Source of the DNA: Chlorophyllum brunneum
Taxonomy: Eukaryota; Basidiomycota; Agaricomycetes; Agaricales; Agaricaceae
Reading direction: 5' to 3'
Assembly (NCBI GenBank): GCA_963576785.1
Contig: OY756149.1
Span: forward strand, 1,860,001-1,924,000
DNA length: 64,000 nt
Position numbers and translations under genes: made by a program. The notes beneath the pieces are model-generated. The model was not told the DNA's origin. It saw only the letters and a list, made by a program, of their open reading frames with translations, and ran no database searches. Position 1 is the first letter of the stretch; each line of letters starts with the position of its first letter. Below, piece by piece: positions 48,495 to 61,941 of the stretch.

Positions 48495-49278
48495 CTGAGG
48501 TTAATGAATCTGAAAGATGTGTCGGGTAACCCTGGCCTTGATTAATACAAATAGACTAGGAAACATTGAGTGTTGTGTTTGTCGGTGGGCGATTTAATCC
48601 GTTTTGAAGTTATGAGCCTTGTTTACGTATTCAGACTCAGGAAAGTCATGACCAGGTAGTTTAAGAAAAGTTATGAGCATAGGGTCTAGTCCTTGAGGTT
48701 TGACTAATTAATCACCTCGCCTCACACGAAAATTTTTCATACAATGGGAATGGCGGATCTAAAAGGACGGCTTATCGTCCTGGGGCTCGGGTATTTTATA
48801 AGTCCTGTCGCGTCAGCGCTTCGCCATCCTAAGATCCCTTCACTCATTTTCTTGCGGAGTAAACCATGGCTCATATTTCGGTCGCTGTTCACATGGTAGG
48901 AGTTCTTCGGACCCAGTGGCTTACCAGGCGCTTTTTTTTGTTTTGTTACGGACGCCTGCCATTTGGCTCCCGTCGTAGTCGGTTCAGATATTTCTGCTCT
49001 TTGACATAGCCCCCTTTGTCGTCGGATTAGCCCGGATGCATGGTTCCTAACAGCGCCTGAAGCGGGTGGGTCAGATTGATAACGAGAGTGGTTGTGGGCG
49101 CGGTGATGGAGTCGTCAAAAAATAGCATTAGTAGGGGCAAGGGAAGCGGTTGCGAACCCTACGCACTAGCGATGAAACGGCTTGATCAGCATTGGTAGTT
49201 TAGCTATACTCACCCATGTGCATGAATGAGCGGTCTTCTTGTTATCCAGTTTCTATAAATTCACGAGCGAGGGTCCTA
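48495..49278. other. Intergenic stretch, no gene supported
   Basis: About 0.8 kb between the ABC transporter stop and the kinase-like start. A TATA-like ctataaat at about 49253 lies 26 bp before the second gene's start codon. Otherwise nothing recognised. Confidence 0.45.
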
Positions 49279-50437
49279 ATGTCCCAACAACCAACACCCC
49301 GCACAATGTCTACTACTCAAAGTCTTCCTCTTGCGGTCAAGTTTACCTCTCTCAGTAGTCCATGTGTGAACCAATTTTCTGAGACGTACCTCCACGAAAA
49401 CAAGTGCAAGGTCAGGTTGTTGAGGATTCCTGGCTTTCACGGAGATTCTGTACCTAGTAGAGGACTGCACAAGGTGCTTTCACTAAATCATCCTGAAGTC
49501 GAAGACATCACTCACCGATGACCGATGATCTCTGACTTAGGTCAAGCGGGCGCTCACAGCTACTTCAAACTGGAACGATGCCCAAGACCAATGCCAGAAC
49601 ATTGACCGCGCCAGCTTCGCTACCATTGAAGAACTCGTAGATCCAGAGACAGATTCTCCTACTGTGGCATTTGTTTCCCGCTTCCACGAAAAGGGAAACA
49701 TTCTTCTACAGCGCGATGCCACTAAACAACAAAAGGTCGAATGGGTGAGGCTGGCTTTCTCTTGAAACATTTTTTTATTTGATTCCGAACTGATCCCATC
49801 AATATTTTTCTAGTTGATCCAAATCTGCGAAGCGGTTGAATGCTTTCATAGGAATGATCTTAGGCACGGGAATATCCACCCTGTATGTCATCTTCCTGAA
49901 AAATCGCTATGGCAGATTTATACTTAACTGTTCAAAGCGGAATATACTGATAAATGATTCGTCTGCTGTGTTGACGGACGCATGTATTTGTAGCCTCATG
50001 TTTGAACATCTCATTCCAAGTCTGGCCAGCCATGAAGGATCCCAAGTGGGCCTTCCCGAAACGTTGGACTGTAAGACTTCTGTCGGTCGCGAGCATGACG
50101 GGAGGGTCCCGTATAAAGAGGTCAGGGAAAGTGACGATGTGTTTGCTTTGGGCGTCACCATATGGATGGTGAGCTAAGCCTACTTCTGATAGTCGCAATG
50201 ATCATGCCTGAGCAGTCTTTTTTTTCATTGGAAAAGGTCTACGAAGGAAGAACACCATGGGTGGGGAAACCCGAGGCCTGGGTGAAACACATCTGTAGGA
50301 AGTCACACCAGAACCTCGAAAAGCCTGTGGACATGAGTAGGGGCCTTTGGAAGTTGTTGCAGATCGTCTTTCGGGATGATCATAACGAACCTATTCCAAC
50401 GATCAGGGCGATTGTGGAGGAGCTTCAACTAGAGTGA
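49279..50437 (+). CDS. Protein-kinase-like protein with HGN catalytic loop (predicted pseudokinase)
   Basis: Kinase-fold protein in five or so exons. The N-lobe starts MSQQPTPRTMSTTQSLPL and includes NKCKVRLLRI, with no clear VAIK lysine. A second exon gives TSNWNDAQDQCQNIDRASF and then the hinge region VAFVSRFHEKGNIL. The C-lobe exon reads LIQICEAVECFHRNDLRHGNI, with the catalytic loop HGNIHPCNILIND and VLTDACI in place of DFG. SDDVFALGVTIWM corresponds to the F-helix DVWSFG pattern. The final exon carries RTPWVGKPEAWVKHICRK, LWKLLQIVF and TIRAIVEELQLE. The HRD Asp needed for catalysis is Asn, so a catalytically dead or weak scaffold is predicted. Closest relative in the window: 8143-9258. 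Confidence 0.75.
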
Positions 50438-53400
50438 ATGTAAGGTTAGTGACGTGTGACATGTAATGCGCACTCCCTTGATATGTGATTCCCGTATTCT
50501 ATGCACCAGTTGTCAATATATTCCCTTGTTGGATGACCACCATGATATGGCGTCAGTCACCATATGGTTGGTGTACGCATGTGGTCCGGCCACTAATCAG
50601 ACGTAAAGAGCGTTTACACAAGGCTGATAGAATCGTTAAGATCACAATGGGAGACGCGGGATTTCAGCGTGTTAAGTATCAGACGAGGTCCGTCAGACTG
50701 TGTTTACCAAGAGACAGTAGATAAACTGAACCAACAGTGCACTTCAATGATTTACAATCAACTCAATCACGAAATCCTATTCATAAAATTGCCCACAAGA
50801 TCATCATTCGTGTAACTAGCGAAAAAGAAACGGTATGGGTTTCGATACAAATCGATACCGGTAGCTTCGCGGCGTAACAAAGATTTATGAGGGCTCGACC
50901 ACCATCTGAGGTTATTATAGGCCCACTGGGTTCCTACTTCTACTCGGTGCCTACCTATCCAACATTCAGATCTCAGAGGTCAGCAGACTGGCCTACGGCC
51001 AAATCTGGATATGGATGCCGACCCTCCCCATGCTCCCTACACTCTTACGAAACGTATGAGATCACATTGCGCTTTCTGTTCTCCCCTCTTTGCGCGATGC
51101 AACGTCTTCCCCTTTTTCACGATGCTTAGGCAACTTGGCCTTAGTGTTTCTCCCCAAAACAATCGGACCCCAAGCTTCACTACATCCTCTTTTTTCCCGC
51201 CTTCTTTTTCGTTCTGATCTCTGTATAACCCGGTCCCCTCTCACTTAGTTCTCCGATGCTTCCAATCTTACTTCCTTTCCTTTCGGCCCTTCCTTGCTCT
51301 CATATTACGTTCTCCCCCCTATTCCTCTTATTTCCTCTTCATGTATTCCTTTCCTCTTTTCTGTTGCAGACGCTTTTACATCTTCTCATGTTATTCTTGT
51401 TTCTTGCACACTCGTCTAATGTTTATTTTGAAGTACAGTCATAGTGCATTCCTAGCAACCGCGAAGGCATCGTCACGATATTTCGTTCAACTGTGGCGCA
51501 CCAGCGTAAATAATGACCGGATCGCTCGATTGGGTGTCAGACCAGCAATCATCTCGAACCCCTACTTTAAGTACCTTCTATCAAGTGCTTACGGTTGCGG
51601 TCCTCAAGAATATTCTTGTAGTGCGGCTGGCGGTGTGCTTCCTTGTATTGATTAGCGAGCTAGACATGGGCGAAGTTCCGTCAGTTCCGAGTCGTAGCGA
51701 GCAGCGAGAGGTAAGTAGCAATTCATATTCTTCATTCCTTCCATGTTAATTCACTCAGAACCGGGTTTAATTTGTGAAAGAATCGCCTTACGGTGGTTGT
51801 TCAAAATAATACTAAAATCCGCGGAGTGAATACGAAATATATAGATTCGTTGGAGAGATTGATATTGTGGCTTCGCCTAACACTCACGGTTAACTGCAGG
51901 GCCTCGATCCTCCTGAATTGTGGACATATACCCCCATGTGCAACACCAGGGGTGCCAATGATAGGCCTTCGCCAATCGTCCGTGACAAGTACATCGTGAT
52001 AGACAAAACTCCTCGGTATCGCGGACGCTCTGCTATAACGCCTATAGGGACTTTATCCTTGGAATAAAAATCGAGATATACCGCTTACTTGTTGGATCGG
52101 GTAGGTCGTCAATATGAATATGAGCTATGATCTCAATGACTGTAGGGAGCGCCTACTTAGCGACGTTGAAACACTACTGTTAAGCGGGCAAAATCATCCT
52201 GATCCTAGGACCCTAGGGACTGAGCAGTCCATCTCGGAATTAACTTTTCAATTACTTTCAGCTCATTGACAAGTCATCAAGTGGTTCGAGAAATAGATTC
52301 CCCAGTATCTGATCCAGTGTTTGTCTCCAGGTCCGAAATGCACGATTCGACTAGGCCTTGTTTGATTCCTCACATCCACTGATCGCGAGCAGTTTCCCCC
52401 TGGTGTTGCTAAAGGAGGTCTAGCCTCCTCAACCAACCTGTCAATCAGCGTGCCACCATCCGCATACGAAGGTTAGCGATCCTGAAATAACTCAAACTAT
52501 AACGCCAGATTTGCCCTTGTCTCGTTCAAACGAGGCCTCCGCCGGTTAACTGTGTGATAAGGCTGTCCGCAGATGATAGGCATCGCAGCTGAATGAATTG
52601 TCATTTGAAACCACACCCAGATTCATACCGTTGTACCCTGGAGGGCAAGTGATGCATTGAATGAATACACAGCTGTGACATTTCATCTGACAAAAACATG
52701 TCCTGCTCGCTCGGGCTGCACAATCTGTAAGAATTGGCCGACGTCCTTTAGCGCCGACGTCACCAAGCGTAGAACATAAATTGACACTGAGATCAGTTAC
52801 TGCATAAATTGTAAATTCATGTCGTGAATTGAAGTAACCATGTGGAACTCCTTATGTTGTAAATAACAGTATGGGTTCATGCTTCCTCCGCTTCTGTGAG
52901 TGTTTGTTGATCATAGGTACCAATGTTGATCCAACTTGAAGCTGCAGCAGGATTGTGATAACTGGACAACCCTTCGGCTGGCTCGGAACGTAGTGCCATA
53001 TCCATTGTCCCTGGACCGCCGGGATCAGATTATAAGCCTGGAGAAGTACACAGGAATAGGAGGTTGAGTTCTCATCAGCGTCCTTCAGCCACTACACACG
53101 TGCATGCACTGTGCCCAAACCGGGCAACACTTGCCCACCCACGACATCACAATACGAGATCACCATGACGAGAATTTGAGCGATAAACACCACGCTCCAT
53201 GGCTCCAACACCTCGCTGGAACAAATTCAGAAGATCTGTCAAACCAGAAGACTGGGATTGAGATCATACGTCCGGATCTTGGGAGATCAGACTATAAACA
53301 TAGGTCAAGATCAGATGTGATGGAGTGAACTGGAATTGAAACATTCACATAGCTCATTCCAGCGTTATGTGGCACCACTGCCTTTTGAAGCTAGCTGCTA

Positions 53401-54129
53401 ACGTCCAACTAATAAGCTTCGGTCCAGATGGACGTGGATCCGAGGTGTTTCGTTTTTCCTCCGTTTCATGTTTTGGTATAGGCTTTCGAAGGCTTAGACT
53501 CGTACGAGGCAGTACGTGGGTTATTCTTCGCCCCGAGTGGATTACGAAAAATACCTCACGATTGCACGTGACTTAGAGGAGCTACTCAATTATGGTCAAG
53601 AGCATCAGTCAGGTATTGTCAGAGCATCACCATGAGAATTTTTCAGAATCGAATCGGTGATGATAACAAAGGGGTAGGCAACGCTGAGCGGTGCATGTAC
53701 AGTGTCCATGTGCATTGTTGATCAGGTTAATCACGAAGTAGGCAGTGCAATCAAGTCATACAGTGCAGTGTTAGGAGTGCCTCGGAGCAAGCCGATAACC
53801 GCAGGCCCGTATGGTCCCGGTTCCCGGTCTCACCGGCTCAGGTGTTGCTCCGTTCTGTAGCATGAGGTTCGCTGGAGTGCTCATTGTTCGAAGTTGTCAT
53901 CTTAATCATCACTTAAGAGTGCTTGCTCTGACTCGCTTAGGAAAAATTAGGGTGGGTATTGATATATTACAGTGTGCACATTATGTCCATGCCATGTCAT
54001 AGTCAAGCAACGTAAAAAGAAATTCAATAATTGATAAGTTAGGACCAAAGTAAACAATAACGTAGAAGTCCAAGAGGCCCAACAGACAAATCATCCAATA
54101 GAATATAATAATGCAAGGGAAGATGCCAT
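50438..54129. other. Gene-poor interval
   Basis: About 3.7 kb with mostly short frames in all phases. One possible unrecognised gene at 51513-52070 is listed separately. A pyrimidine-rich tract (about 51230-51410) lies before it. No RNA gene or repeat recognised. Confidence 0.4.
51513..52070 (+). CDS. Possible small gene of unknown function (weak)
   Basis: A frame from ATG 51513 gives MTGSLDWVSDQQSSRTPTLS, then a hydrophobic helix (NILVVRLAVCFLVLISELD) and ends at a consensus donor (gaggtaagt). A 3' frame after an acceptor-like ctgcag at about 51899 reads DPPELWTYTPMC, RPSPIVRDKYIVIDKTP and stops at 52070. Between them a frame around 51780-51880 (LTVVVQNNTKIRGVN) might be a middle exon, but I cannot place all splice sites. 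Unrecognised; may be a relic. Confidence 0.25.
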
Positions 54130-55596
54130 CTAGTAAAGGGTCATCGACCTCGCCTTGCCGATTGGGCGAGGGGTGGAGATAGGAACAGAGGCGGATTTGC
54201 TGGCGCCAACACCAACTTCAACTGCGAATGACATGCTGGCCCTCCTCGAGGAGGCGACAGGGCGTTGAGGAACACCGTATTTGTCAACTTCGCTCGTGAG
54301 CCTCAGCTGCCTGCAGAAATGTTTCAACTTCTCCGCAGCGTTTTTCCTTTCCTCGAACTCCTCCGTCGTGGCAGGATAGCCTGCGGGAGTGACGGAAACA
54401 TTAATCCGTTGGAGTTTGTCATAAAACTCGGAACCACGCTCTAGTTTGACCGTGAGGAACTCCTCCAAGGCTTGGCAAACATCAACAACGTCGTCCTCGT
54501 AGCACTGCATCGACAACGATTCGATGGGGGAACCGGCGAGGTTCGAGATGGTTTCTACGACACTGTCGACCGGGAAGAATGGGGTGATGTGGAGTTTTCG
54601 CAACTTCTGGAGGGGGGTCTCAGAAGGCTTAGCAAAGAGTTTATCGTTGGAAATCGCCGTGTTAAGGGAGAATTCATCAACAGTAGGTCCGACCGCGGCC
54701 ATGATTCTCTCGGTACAGGTTCGGTTAAAATCTTCATTCTCGTGGTAGCAACTTCCGAGATCGAGGACTTCTAGCCGACAAGCGATAGGTGTGGCAGACC
54801 AGTGCTCGTCTCCGAGATGTGTATCTCGGATAGTGAGTTTCCGAAGAGTGGGTATCCGGAGTAAGGATGGTAGGCGAAGGTCTGATCCGAGGAGGGGGTG
54901 ATCCGGAACATCCACATCGCCACGGACGAGAGGGATGTAGGGCACTCCTTGGAGCTCTGATGCGTGCAGCTCGGAGCGAGTGATGCGGTCGAGGGAAAGG
55001 TCTTGGAGGTTTTGGCAGGACGCAGCGATGGCAACAACGAGGCGTTCACTCCTGGAGCGAGCAAATCAATCAATACCGGACACACTGGTGATGGGTGGAA
55101 AACTTACAAAGGTGCAGAATCCTCAGCGCCGACATTGGAAATAGAGAGTTGTTTGAGGTTGAAAAGGTATGGGAAGGGAGAAACGACACTGCTGTCGAGA
55201 GAACCAGAGACACGGAGGACGAGGGAGGTTAGACGGGGAGTGGAGGAGAGGAGAGCAATGACCGCGTCTGAGCGCTCTCGGAGTGAGATGTGGGTTGGAG
55301 CAAAGATGTCCTCATCATGAGTGGTGAGTTCGAGGGTCTCTATGCTTGCGCAGTAGCTGCGCGGCACATTTTCAAGGAAGCGCAGGAGGGCGCTGAAGTC
55401 ATGGAGTTTGATAGACTAGAAAGGGGTCAGCCAGCAGAACTTGGGGGTTGGGGGGGCAACGAACTCGGAAGCGCGCGGGGACACAGGCCTGGTAGGAAGC
55501 TTGGTTTGTCTTTGCGAGAGAGTCGACGTCGTCTGGGAGGAGGGAGGATATGATGGTGAGCTTGAGCTCTGTGGGGAGGGACTGCCAGGAAGCCAT
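54130..55596 (-). CDS. F-box protein
   Basis: Substrate adaptor of an SCF ubiquitin ligase by family. ATG 55594-55596 opens directly with the F-box: MASWQSLPTELKLTIISSLL, then PDDVDSLAKTNQASYQACVPARF (L-P-x-E-x-x-x-x-I and the later leucine pattern). Then come segments with leucine-rich-repeat-like spacing: SIETLELTTHDEDI, LTSLVLRVSGSLDSS, LKQLSISNVGAED, LQDLSLDRITRSELH, LRKLTIRDTHLGD and RLEVLDLGSCYHENED. The C-terminus is hydrophilic, ending KARSMTLY. Three exons; introns near 55405-55440 and 55050-55110. Target proteins are unknown. Such F-box/LRR-like proteins are common in Agaricomycetes. Confidence 0.8.
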
Positions 55597-58500
55597 TGGA
55601 TTGTTGAAGTGGAAATCTCGTGGCTTCTTGTATAAAAACGATCGATCGTCCGACGTCTTCGAATCGACCTCATCGGCGATTTCAAGAAAACATAATCGGC
55701 CAAAAATAGATGTTTGTCGCTATTTGCGGCAGATGCTGTACACCCGTCCTCTGCGCATCCCCTCGCTTCCCAACACTTCGCGGCCTCCCTGCACAGATGC
55801 CTCACAACCACATTCCCATCATTCCAGATTCGCCCGCTTACCGGCGCATGTCCTTCCGTGTTCCCCTCTTCCCTCAGCGCCCTTCCGCCACCACGGTACG
55901 CTCATCTAGGAGACCGAGCCTAAACGTATCCATCCGAATCAGATCCCATTTAGCTACCACTGCATGTTTTGTCGTTCATCGGTAAATTTTATAGACCCAT
56001 CATTGTCTTGTTCAACCAAGCGCATGGCACTAATCAGCGAACCTCCGTCTCGAAGGAACAAGGACGGGTCACGGAACAGTCCAATATTACACTTGTGCTA
56101 TACCAGACTGAGATGGTATTACACCGAGCTGTTCAGCCCCCACTACTCCTCCACACTGGGCTTACAGTCACCAATTCCCCGTCTACCTCGGGCGCTAAAT
56201 GACCCGACATAGTCGGTGGTAGCGTGTGCCCAAATAATCCTGATGAACTCATGTTACAGTCACTACGACAGTAAGGAGACCCAAGGTATGTAACATCTAC
56301 ACATGCGCGGCGGCGCCGTGGCGACGCGCTATGTTCGGTCTTTTGAGATTCTTGCCCCTCTATCTCTATGGCTCAACTCGGAAGGGGCGGCGCATCTATT
56401 GTATTGCTTCGTCCGTGTTCATAGGACGCTTAACTGCCCTCGACGATTCCTGTTGAACGAAAATTGATTGTCGTTGGTCCTGAAGCGCCTCCGTCGCCCC
56501 TGTCGGATGCAGACTTCCAATTAACAACAGGAAATTGTTGCGATGAACAGCATGGGCCCCTATTTTGTTTCATGGTTGGTTCTCCATCAAAAGAACATTG
56601 AAAGCGCATCACAACCGTCGATGTGTCAGCGAGGATCATCAATCGGCGTCGAGACAAAAGCATGACAAGCACCGCTGTAGTCACTGACACAGCACAACCA
56701 CCTTCATTTATCATAGAAGGTATCAAATGAAACACAAACTCGCACTCAGTACATGGAGCACATCTCGACACAACGTGATTCGAAGAGCCATGAGCCGCTG
56801 TGAGCGGACAGGAACAAGCTGAAGCAGACACATTCCCGGAACTCGATGAAAGTGGGTAACAATCCGTAAACATGTGGTTTACCCGAGGCGCAAGAGGACC
56901 GTCTCTCCAATATGATCATGGGGTCATTACTCCAATCACGCTTATTTTGACTACGGCATGACGGCCGAGAAGCCTGGACACTGCTTCGACCAGCTGGGCA
57001 TCCACTAAGTATCCAAATACCACTTCTCTCCACCTCCATCAGCCAAGCATTGACCATCGGCCCTCAACTGGATTATCGTTCCTATCTCCGCTCTGGTAGA
57101 CAATCCCATAGTGGACTGTCAAATAAGGAAATTTCGTCAGGATCCGCCAATACCGTTGAGCGTTTATGCCGAATAACATGGGTTGCCAAAATGATCACCC
57201 TTTCCTCGTAGTATGAAGGGTTCGGTTTCTCAGAAGCTGAGGTCCGAAGCGATATCGATATCAAATCAGGGGTGTCAAGCTGATATCTGTGACTTCATAT
57301 CGGCTATACCAACATCTATATTATCCAGTTGATAGTTTCATCCCACTTCGGACATCGCGTGGCGGACATATATTCATTCCACTGCCCATTGAATTGGTCT
57401 CACTACTGAACTTTGAGCCAGTATGAATGCGCCACATGGTAATGTACGTAGTAGTTATTAGTACAAGTGCTCCGCACCGCAGTGCATTGGGGACCTTCTC
57501 CATCGTTTCATTCTTGTCCGCTAACTGCGTGCACCGCCGATTGGACTGTGAGAGGCGGATTTTTTTGCTTCCTCAAAGATTCGGGAAAATTTACTTGAGC
57601 TTGGAAGTTCCTGGTGTCGATGCTTGCATACAGGACCACTCTAAATGGTTTGCGGAAAGCTGTAATGGCGATAATGACCACCTCCGCCGATTCATGATCC
57701 CGGCATTTTCCGGTAGACTGTGTGGATGCATTTGTCGAGTGGACGAGAAGCCTCGCAGACCCCGTGACAAGATTAGTCGATTATTGATTAATATGGATCG
57801 CGCGCCGCTCGCGATGCCGCCATAGAGGTCGACACGGATTTGACTGAGAGAAATGCTGGATCAGCCCCGCCCGAGACGAAATTGAATCATTGTGAATATG
57901 GGTTAATGATCATTGGTACACCCGTGTTCACAAGATGTTGTTTCACCTCGCTTGGGCGTGAAAGGGGGCCCATAAATGAGTGAACCCAGGTCAATTCCTA
58001 CTACAGGAAACATACGTTTTCCGTACTCTCCGCATAGTTAGGGGGGGATATATGCTACCCACTGTAACGGAGGAGTCATAATGACACTCAAATCCGTAGG
58101 CCGCATTCCTCGCAATATGACATCCAGCAGTCAAAAAATTGTTACCTGTAACCCCTACACGTCGTCTCCAGGGCGTAAACACTACCGGGTGCGTCGAAAA
58201 GCTTACGAAACCCTCGGCATCATGTTACCCCCACCGTCGGTCGCACAGAACCCTCCCCGACTCGGTCAGTTCAGCGGAAAAAGAGAATCGTATCCGGTGG
58301 TGCAGTGCAACTCTACCCTGGTTGCCAAGCTATTTGTCGAAGCGGATCACCTAGTCCCTCATCCCAACGCGGGGGACTATCGAGAGTTCATCCGGGGTGT
58401 ATAGCTTCGGAACATTGTTTCCCCCTGATTGAAAAAAAAGGCATCCAATCCACAACCGTTAAACACCGGAACCGGGACGGACTGATCTCAGCTGTACTCA

Positions 58501-61500
58501 CATTATGACACCGTTCTGGCAATCGGACTGGCCCATGGGTATAGCACAGACTTGGTATTGATTGTAAAAACTGGCCTTGCTAACACATAACTCCGAGGTA
58601 TTTCTAATCGGCTTCCAGCCGCAGACTGAGGAACGCCGGATTAGTGGACAAGTTAATCCGAAGCTCATCAGGCACTGGGTTCGATCACTACCCTCAGCCG
58701 CCCTCCGGGCGCGGAGTCTCCTACTGATAGGCTAACATTCGATTAGGGCCAGAGGAACTCAAGGTACCTGTTACTGAGTAGGAACTAATGTATCGGGAAC
58801 ATGATATGACGTATGTCAACAGTATAATACCAGCGAAGCTCACGGAGAACATCCAAGGATAACTTAGTCTCTTCTCCTTGACTTGGAAAGAAGCAACTTA
58901 TGGGAAGCGGAAGAACCACCAGCGTCCTAGTCGAAATTGAGCTTCTAGTAGTTGGATCTAACTTTGGGCCATGTGCGTAGTGTTTCTTCGGAGAGATGAG
59001 GTCTACACCGCCGTCCCAATCTAAGCTCTTAAGGGGGTTAGTGGAGAAGAGCCAGCAATCAGTGATCAGTGATCACTTCGTGGAGAAGTATGCAGAAGTG
59101 AGGACAGGATGCATTGAATGTTGCGAAAGGTATGTCACAATGAGTCACCCCTGCTGCAGCTTCGTGGCGCTGTTGTAGGGCTCCAAACCCTTGGTTTCAA
59201 ATACATGCGCCTCCAAGACCTCGATGTGCTCAAGACTCTATCCGCTCTCAAAGTCCCACTACCTTATAGTCGGGTAGAAGCCACGCTCGGCACCGTCGTA
59301 GGCCGTGCAAGAACCGCATGCCTACACCTGCGAGTCTTATAATAGTCTTCCCATCACCACCAAACAGTGCCAACATGGGCGGTCCGGTCCCTCTCGCCGC
59401 TTCTGTGTATAACTGAAGGATTGACACTTGTATTAAAAAAACCGCCGATCGCAATATTCATTTCCCCTACTATTGCCAAGCACACTTCACTCGTAATCTG
59501 GGCCATCATGCATTATTGTGTCGTGCAGTGCTCTATCAGATGCATCAAAAATGTCGGTAGTCTGATTGAAATAGCCACACAATACATCATTCCGACTCTG
59601 TATTTTGTCAAGTAACGCCGATAGGACATGGCCAAGCATGGCCATTAATGACCGACCTGAATAGGATCAGCGATAGCATTTGTCCCTGTAAGCTTGGCAC
59701 TCTTAACTTCCGGAGCTCCCTGAAAATCGACTTGATTTCCAAGCCCACACAAACAAAGTTAATGGTGGGTAATATCGGTAACAATCGATCCTTTGTCCTG
59801 CTCTCGCCAAACTACCTGTCAGGTAACACCTTCAGGGAAAGAATACATAAAACGCACCCCGCCGCCTGTCAATTGAGGCAATCAGTGTGGAGTAGGTGAG
59901 CCGACGGTAGGACCATAGCAATCATTTCTTTCTTGACTTCTCCAGGGTTGTCGGTGAGACTATGAGCGCTCTGCCAAAAGGGAATTTTCCGGTTTTACAA
60001 CGAATATTTGGATTCTACTCCCACGCTTCAGGCCTTGCATATATTCGCAGTATGGGAGGGGGGGTGAGGCTGCCGTAAGCTTTAGATGATTAGATGCCAC
60101 GGAGACGCGCACCCAGCGCTGTGGCCTTCAGGGGTTCGGACGTCCCGGATTCCGCGATTAGGAATATTCTCTATTGTCGGGCATGCCTTGAGATATCACG
60201 ACCTCCCCGAGATGGGTAGTTATGACGAACTCCCAGGTTATAGATGATCAAGATGTAATGGCATGGTGCTTGTTACTCTCCTTATATGTCTCATATTCCA
60301 CCAGGAAATGTCTTCGTGTCCGCGGAACCATACTGTGTTCTCGGATCGTTCAGAAGACGACAGACTCCCATCGCAGTCGGGTATGTCAGCCTTACCAACA
60401 AACAATCTATGCCAAAACTTTGGGGTCCTGATTAAAGCAACGCACTGAAAATCTAGTCGGATCACTCTAGCATGCTGATTTAAGGGTGACGGGCGCTCCA
60501 ATTGTTGAGAATTCCACGGTCTATTTTTCCTGGGGAAGAAGGGGCGTGCCAGATAAAATCCTGTGTTGGTGCAGGCGTCTGTCACATAGGCGCGGCGCCA
60601 TGTGTTTGGCAGCCGCCACAGCTTCCTGTCATACCCGGGCGGCGATGGGCGAGGCATCAAACATCTTTCATCCTCTACGGTAATCAATGACAACAGTAGT
60701 GAGAGAGTAGGCTGCAACTGTGACTCCCACGGTCATGAATAAACCATCTCTAAGTGGCTAAGCCAATAAAAAAATCATTATTCAGAACATTCAGAAGCTG
60801 CTACATAACGAGCATAACCCATCATAAACCAGGTTACTCGCTTCGCCCTGATGCTGGTTGTTGAGGAGTGGCGTGGTCTATTTCCAATTTTTAGAAATTT
60901 TATCTCTCCCCTAGCGGTGAGTATAATGATTCCTGGCCGACGGCCCGCTTTCTTGAATCTGGTCCCTTGGACTTGGAATATCGAATTGTGTTTGATGTGA
61001 GGCAAATTTTATGGGTGATTTCATGAGCACTTTACAAAGATTTAAATAACGAGCTCATTTCTTGCATCATTTCTCACATGTCACCCACGACGAACCCCAA
61101 TGACAATCCATTAAGAATGGTGTAACACCCAGGTTGATTAGCTTTATATAGAGGGCGAAGATAGCAAAATTCGATGCCTTCCCTGATCGTCTCCGGGTCG
61201 TTTACACTACGATCGTTAGTAGTTTCACATCCGCAGAAGGATATGCATTAATGTGAGAATGAAGGCTTCTTCAGCGTGGTACAGACTTGGAAGCGTCCCG
61301 TGTTGTGCGTGGCGAAGTGATTCTAAATTTGTAAGCAAGTATCGTCTTGATAGATGCCAATTGGTGATATCGATGTAGAACCGCAGTGTCTGGTTGAAGA
61401 TAACCAGGGTATGCAGTAACCAAAATACCCCTGCAATGGCTGACTAATTCTCCCATCCGATCCATCGGAGATTCCCAAACGTACGTGTCTTTTTCTCATC

Positions 61501-61941
61501 TATTTTTTACTGACTCCACTCTTGGATGTCGATGTAGCTACTCATTCACGAAAACCCGCCTCACAAAAACGTTCGAGGACTTCACCGTCGTTCAGGTTCG
61601 ACACACAACAGAGCATTTGCGAAGAGATTTGCCCCCTCCATTTGATTGGCATCAGGTGCGGAGTTGCCTCAAATATCATACCCCAGAAGCCATTTTTGAA
61701 CGGGAGTACACGGACGGGATAAGCGATATTTATAGGAAAGGCAGGTTGACATGTGCCTCTCTTGCCTCTTTTAACGATGTGGTTGCATCAGTCGCCCGCT
61801 GACTCCATACCTGCTACATGGGAATAGAAGTGATGCAAAGCCTTCAGGCATATAACTCCGGTGTGTTGGTGAAGGGTTGCTTCTTCCCTTGTTCGTCGGT
61901 TTCCTCATAGTACTCACCTGCTCGTTCCGCTGTGTCCAAGC
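55597..61941. other. Long gene-poor interval
   Basis: About 6.3 kb, the largest gap in the window. It has short overlapping frames on both strands. A 132-codon plus frame (57427-57825), a 159-codon minus frame (60238-60717) and the listed weak minus frame at 56430-56873 are the longest. None has a recognisable domain, and no RNA gene, terminal repeat or transposase was seen. Confidence 0.4.
56430..56873 (-). CDS. Possible single-pass membrane protein fragment (weak)
   Basis: 147-codon frame with ATG 56871-56873. The N-terminal part is Ser- and Cys-rich (YPLSSSSGNVSASACSCP), followed by a possible membrane helix (GGCAVSVTTAVLVMLL) with a basic stop-transfer RRR, then a hydrophilic tail. That arrangement resembles small fungal type I membrane proteins, but no family is recognised and the frame could be chance. 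Confidence 0.22.
   Translation of the reverse strand: MFTDCYPLSSSSGNVSASACSCPLTAAHGSSNHVVSRCAPCTECEFVFHLIPSMINEGGCAVSVTTAVLVMLLSRRRLMILADTSTVVMRFQCSFDGEPTMKQNRGPCCSSQQFPVVNWKSASDRGDGGASGPTTINFRSTGIVEGS

Noticed and set aside
55710..56212. Overlapping plus frames upstream of the F-box gene
   Set aside because: Pro/Ser/Arg-rich, no domain, and no consistent splicing between frames; could be 5' regulatory DNA of the F-box gene.
57427..57825. 132-codon plus-strand open frame
   Set aside because: No recognisable motif; composition and lack of splice context look like chance.
60238..60717. 159-codon minus-strand open frame
   Set aside because: No domain, no neighbouring exons with matching splice sites, and an Arg/Trp/Cys-rich composition typical of chance frames.
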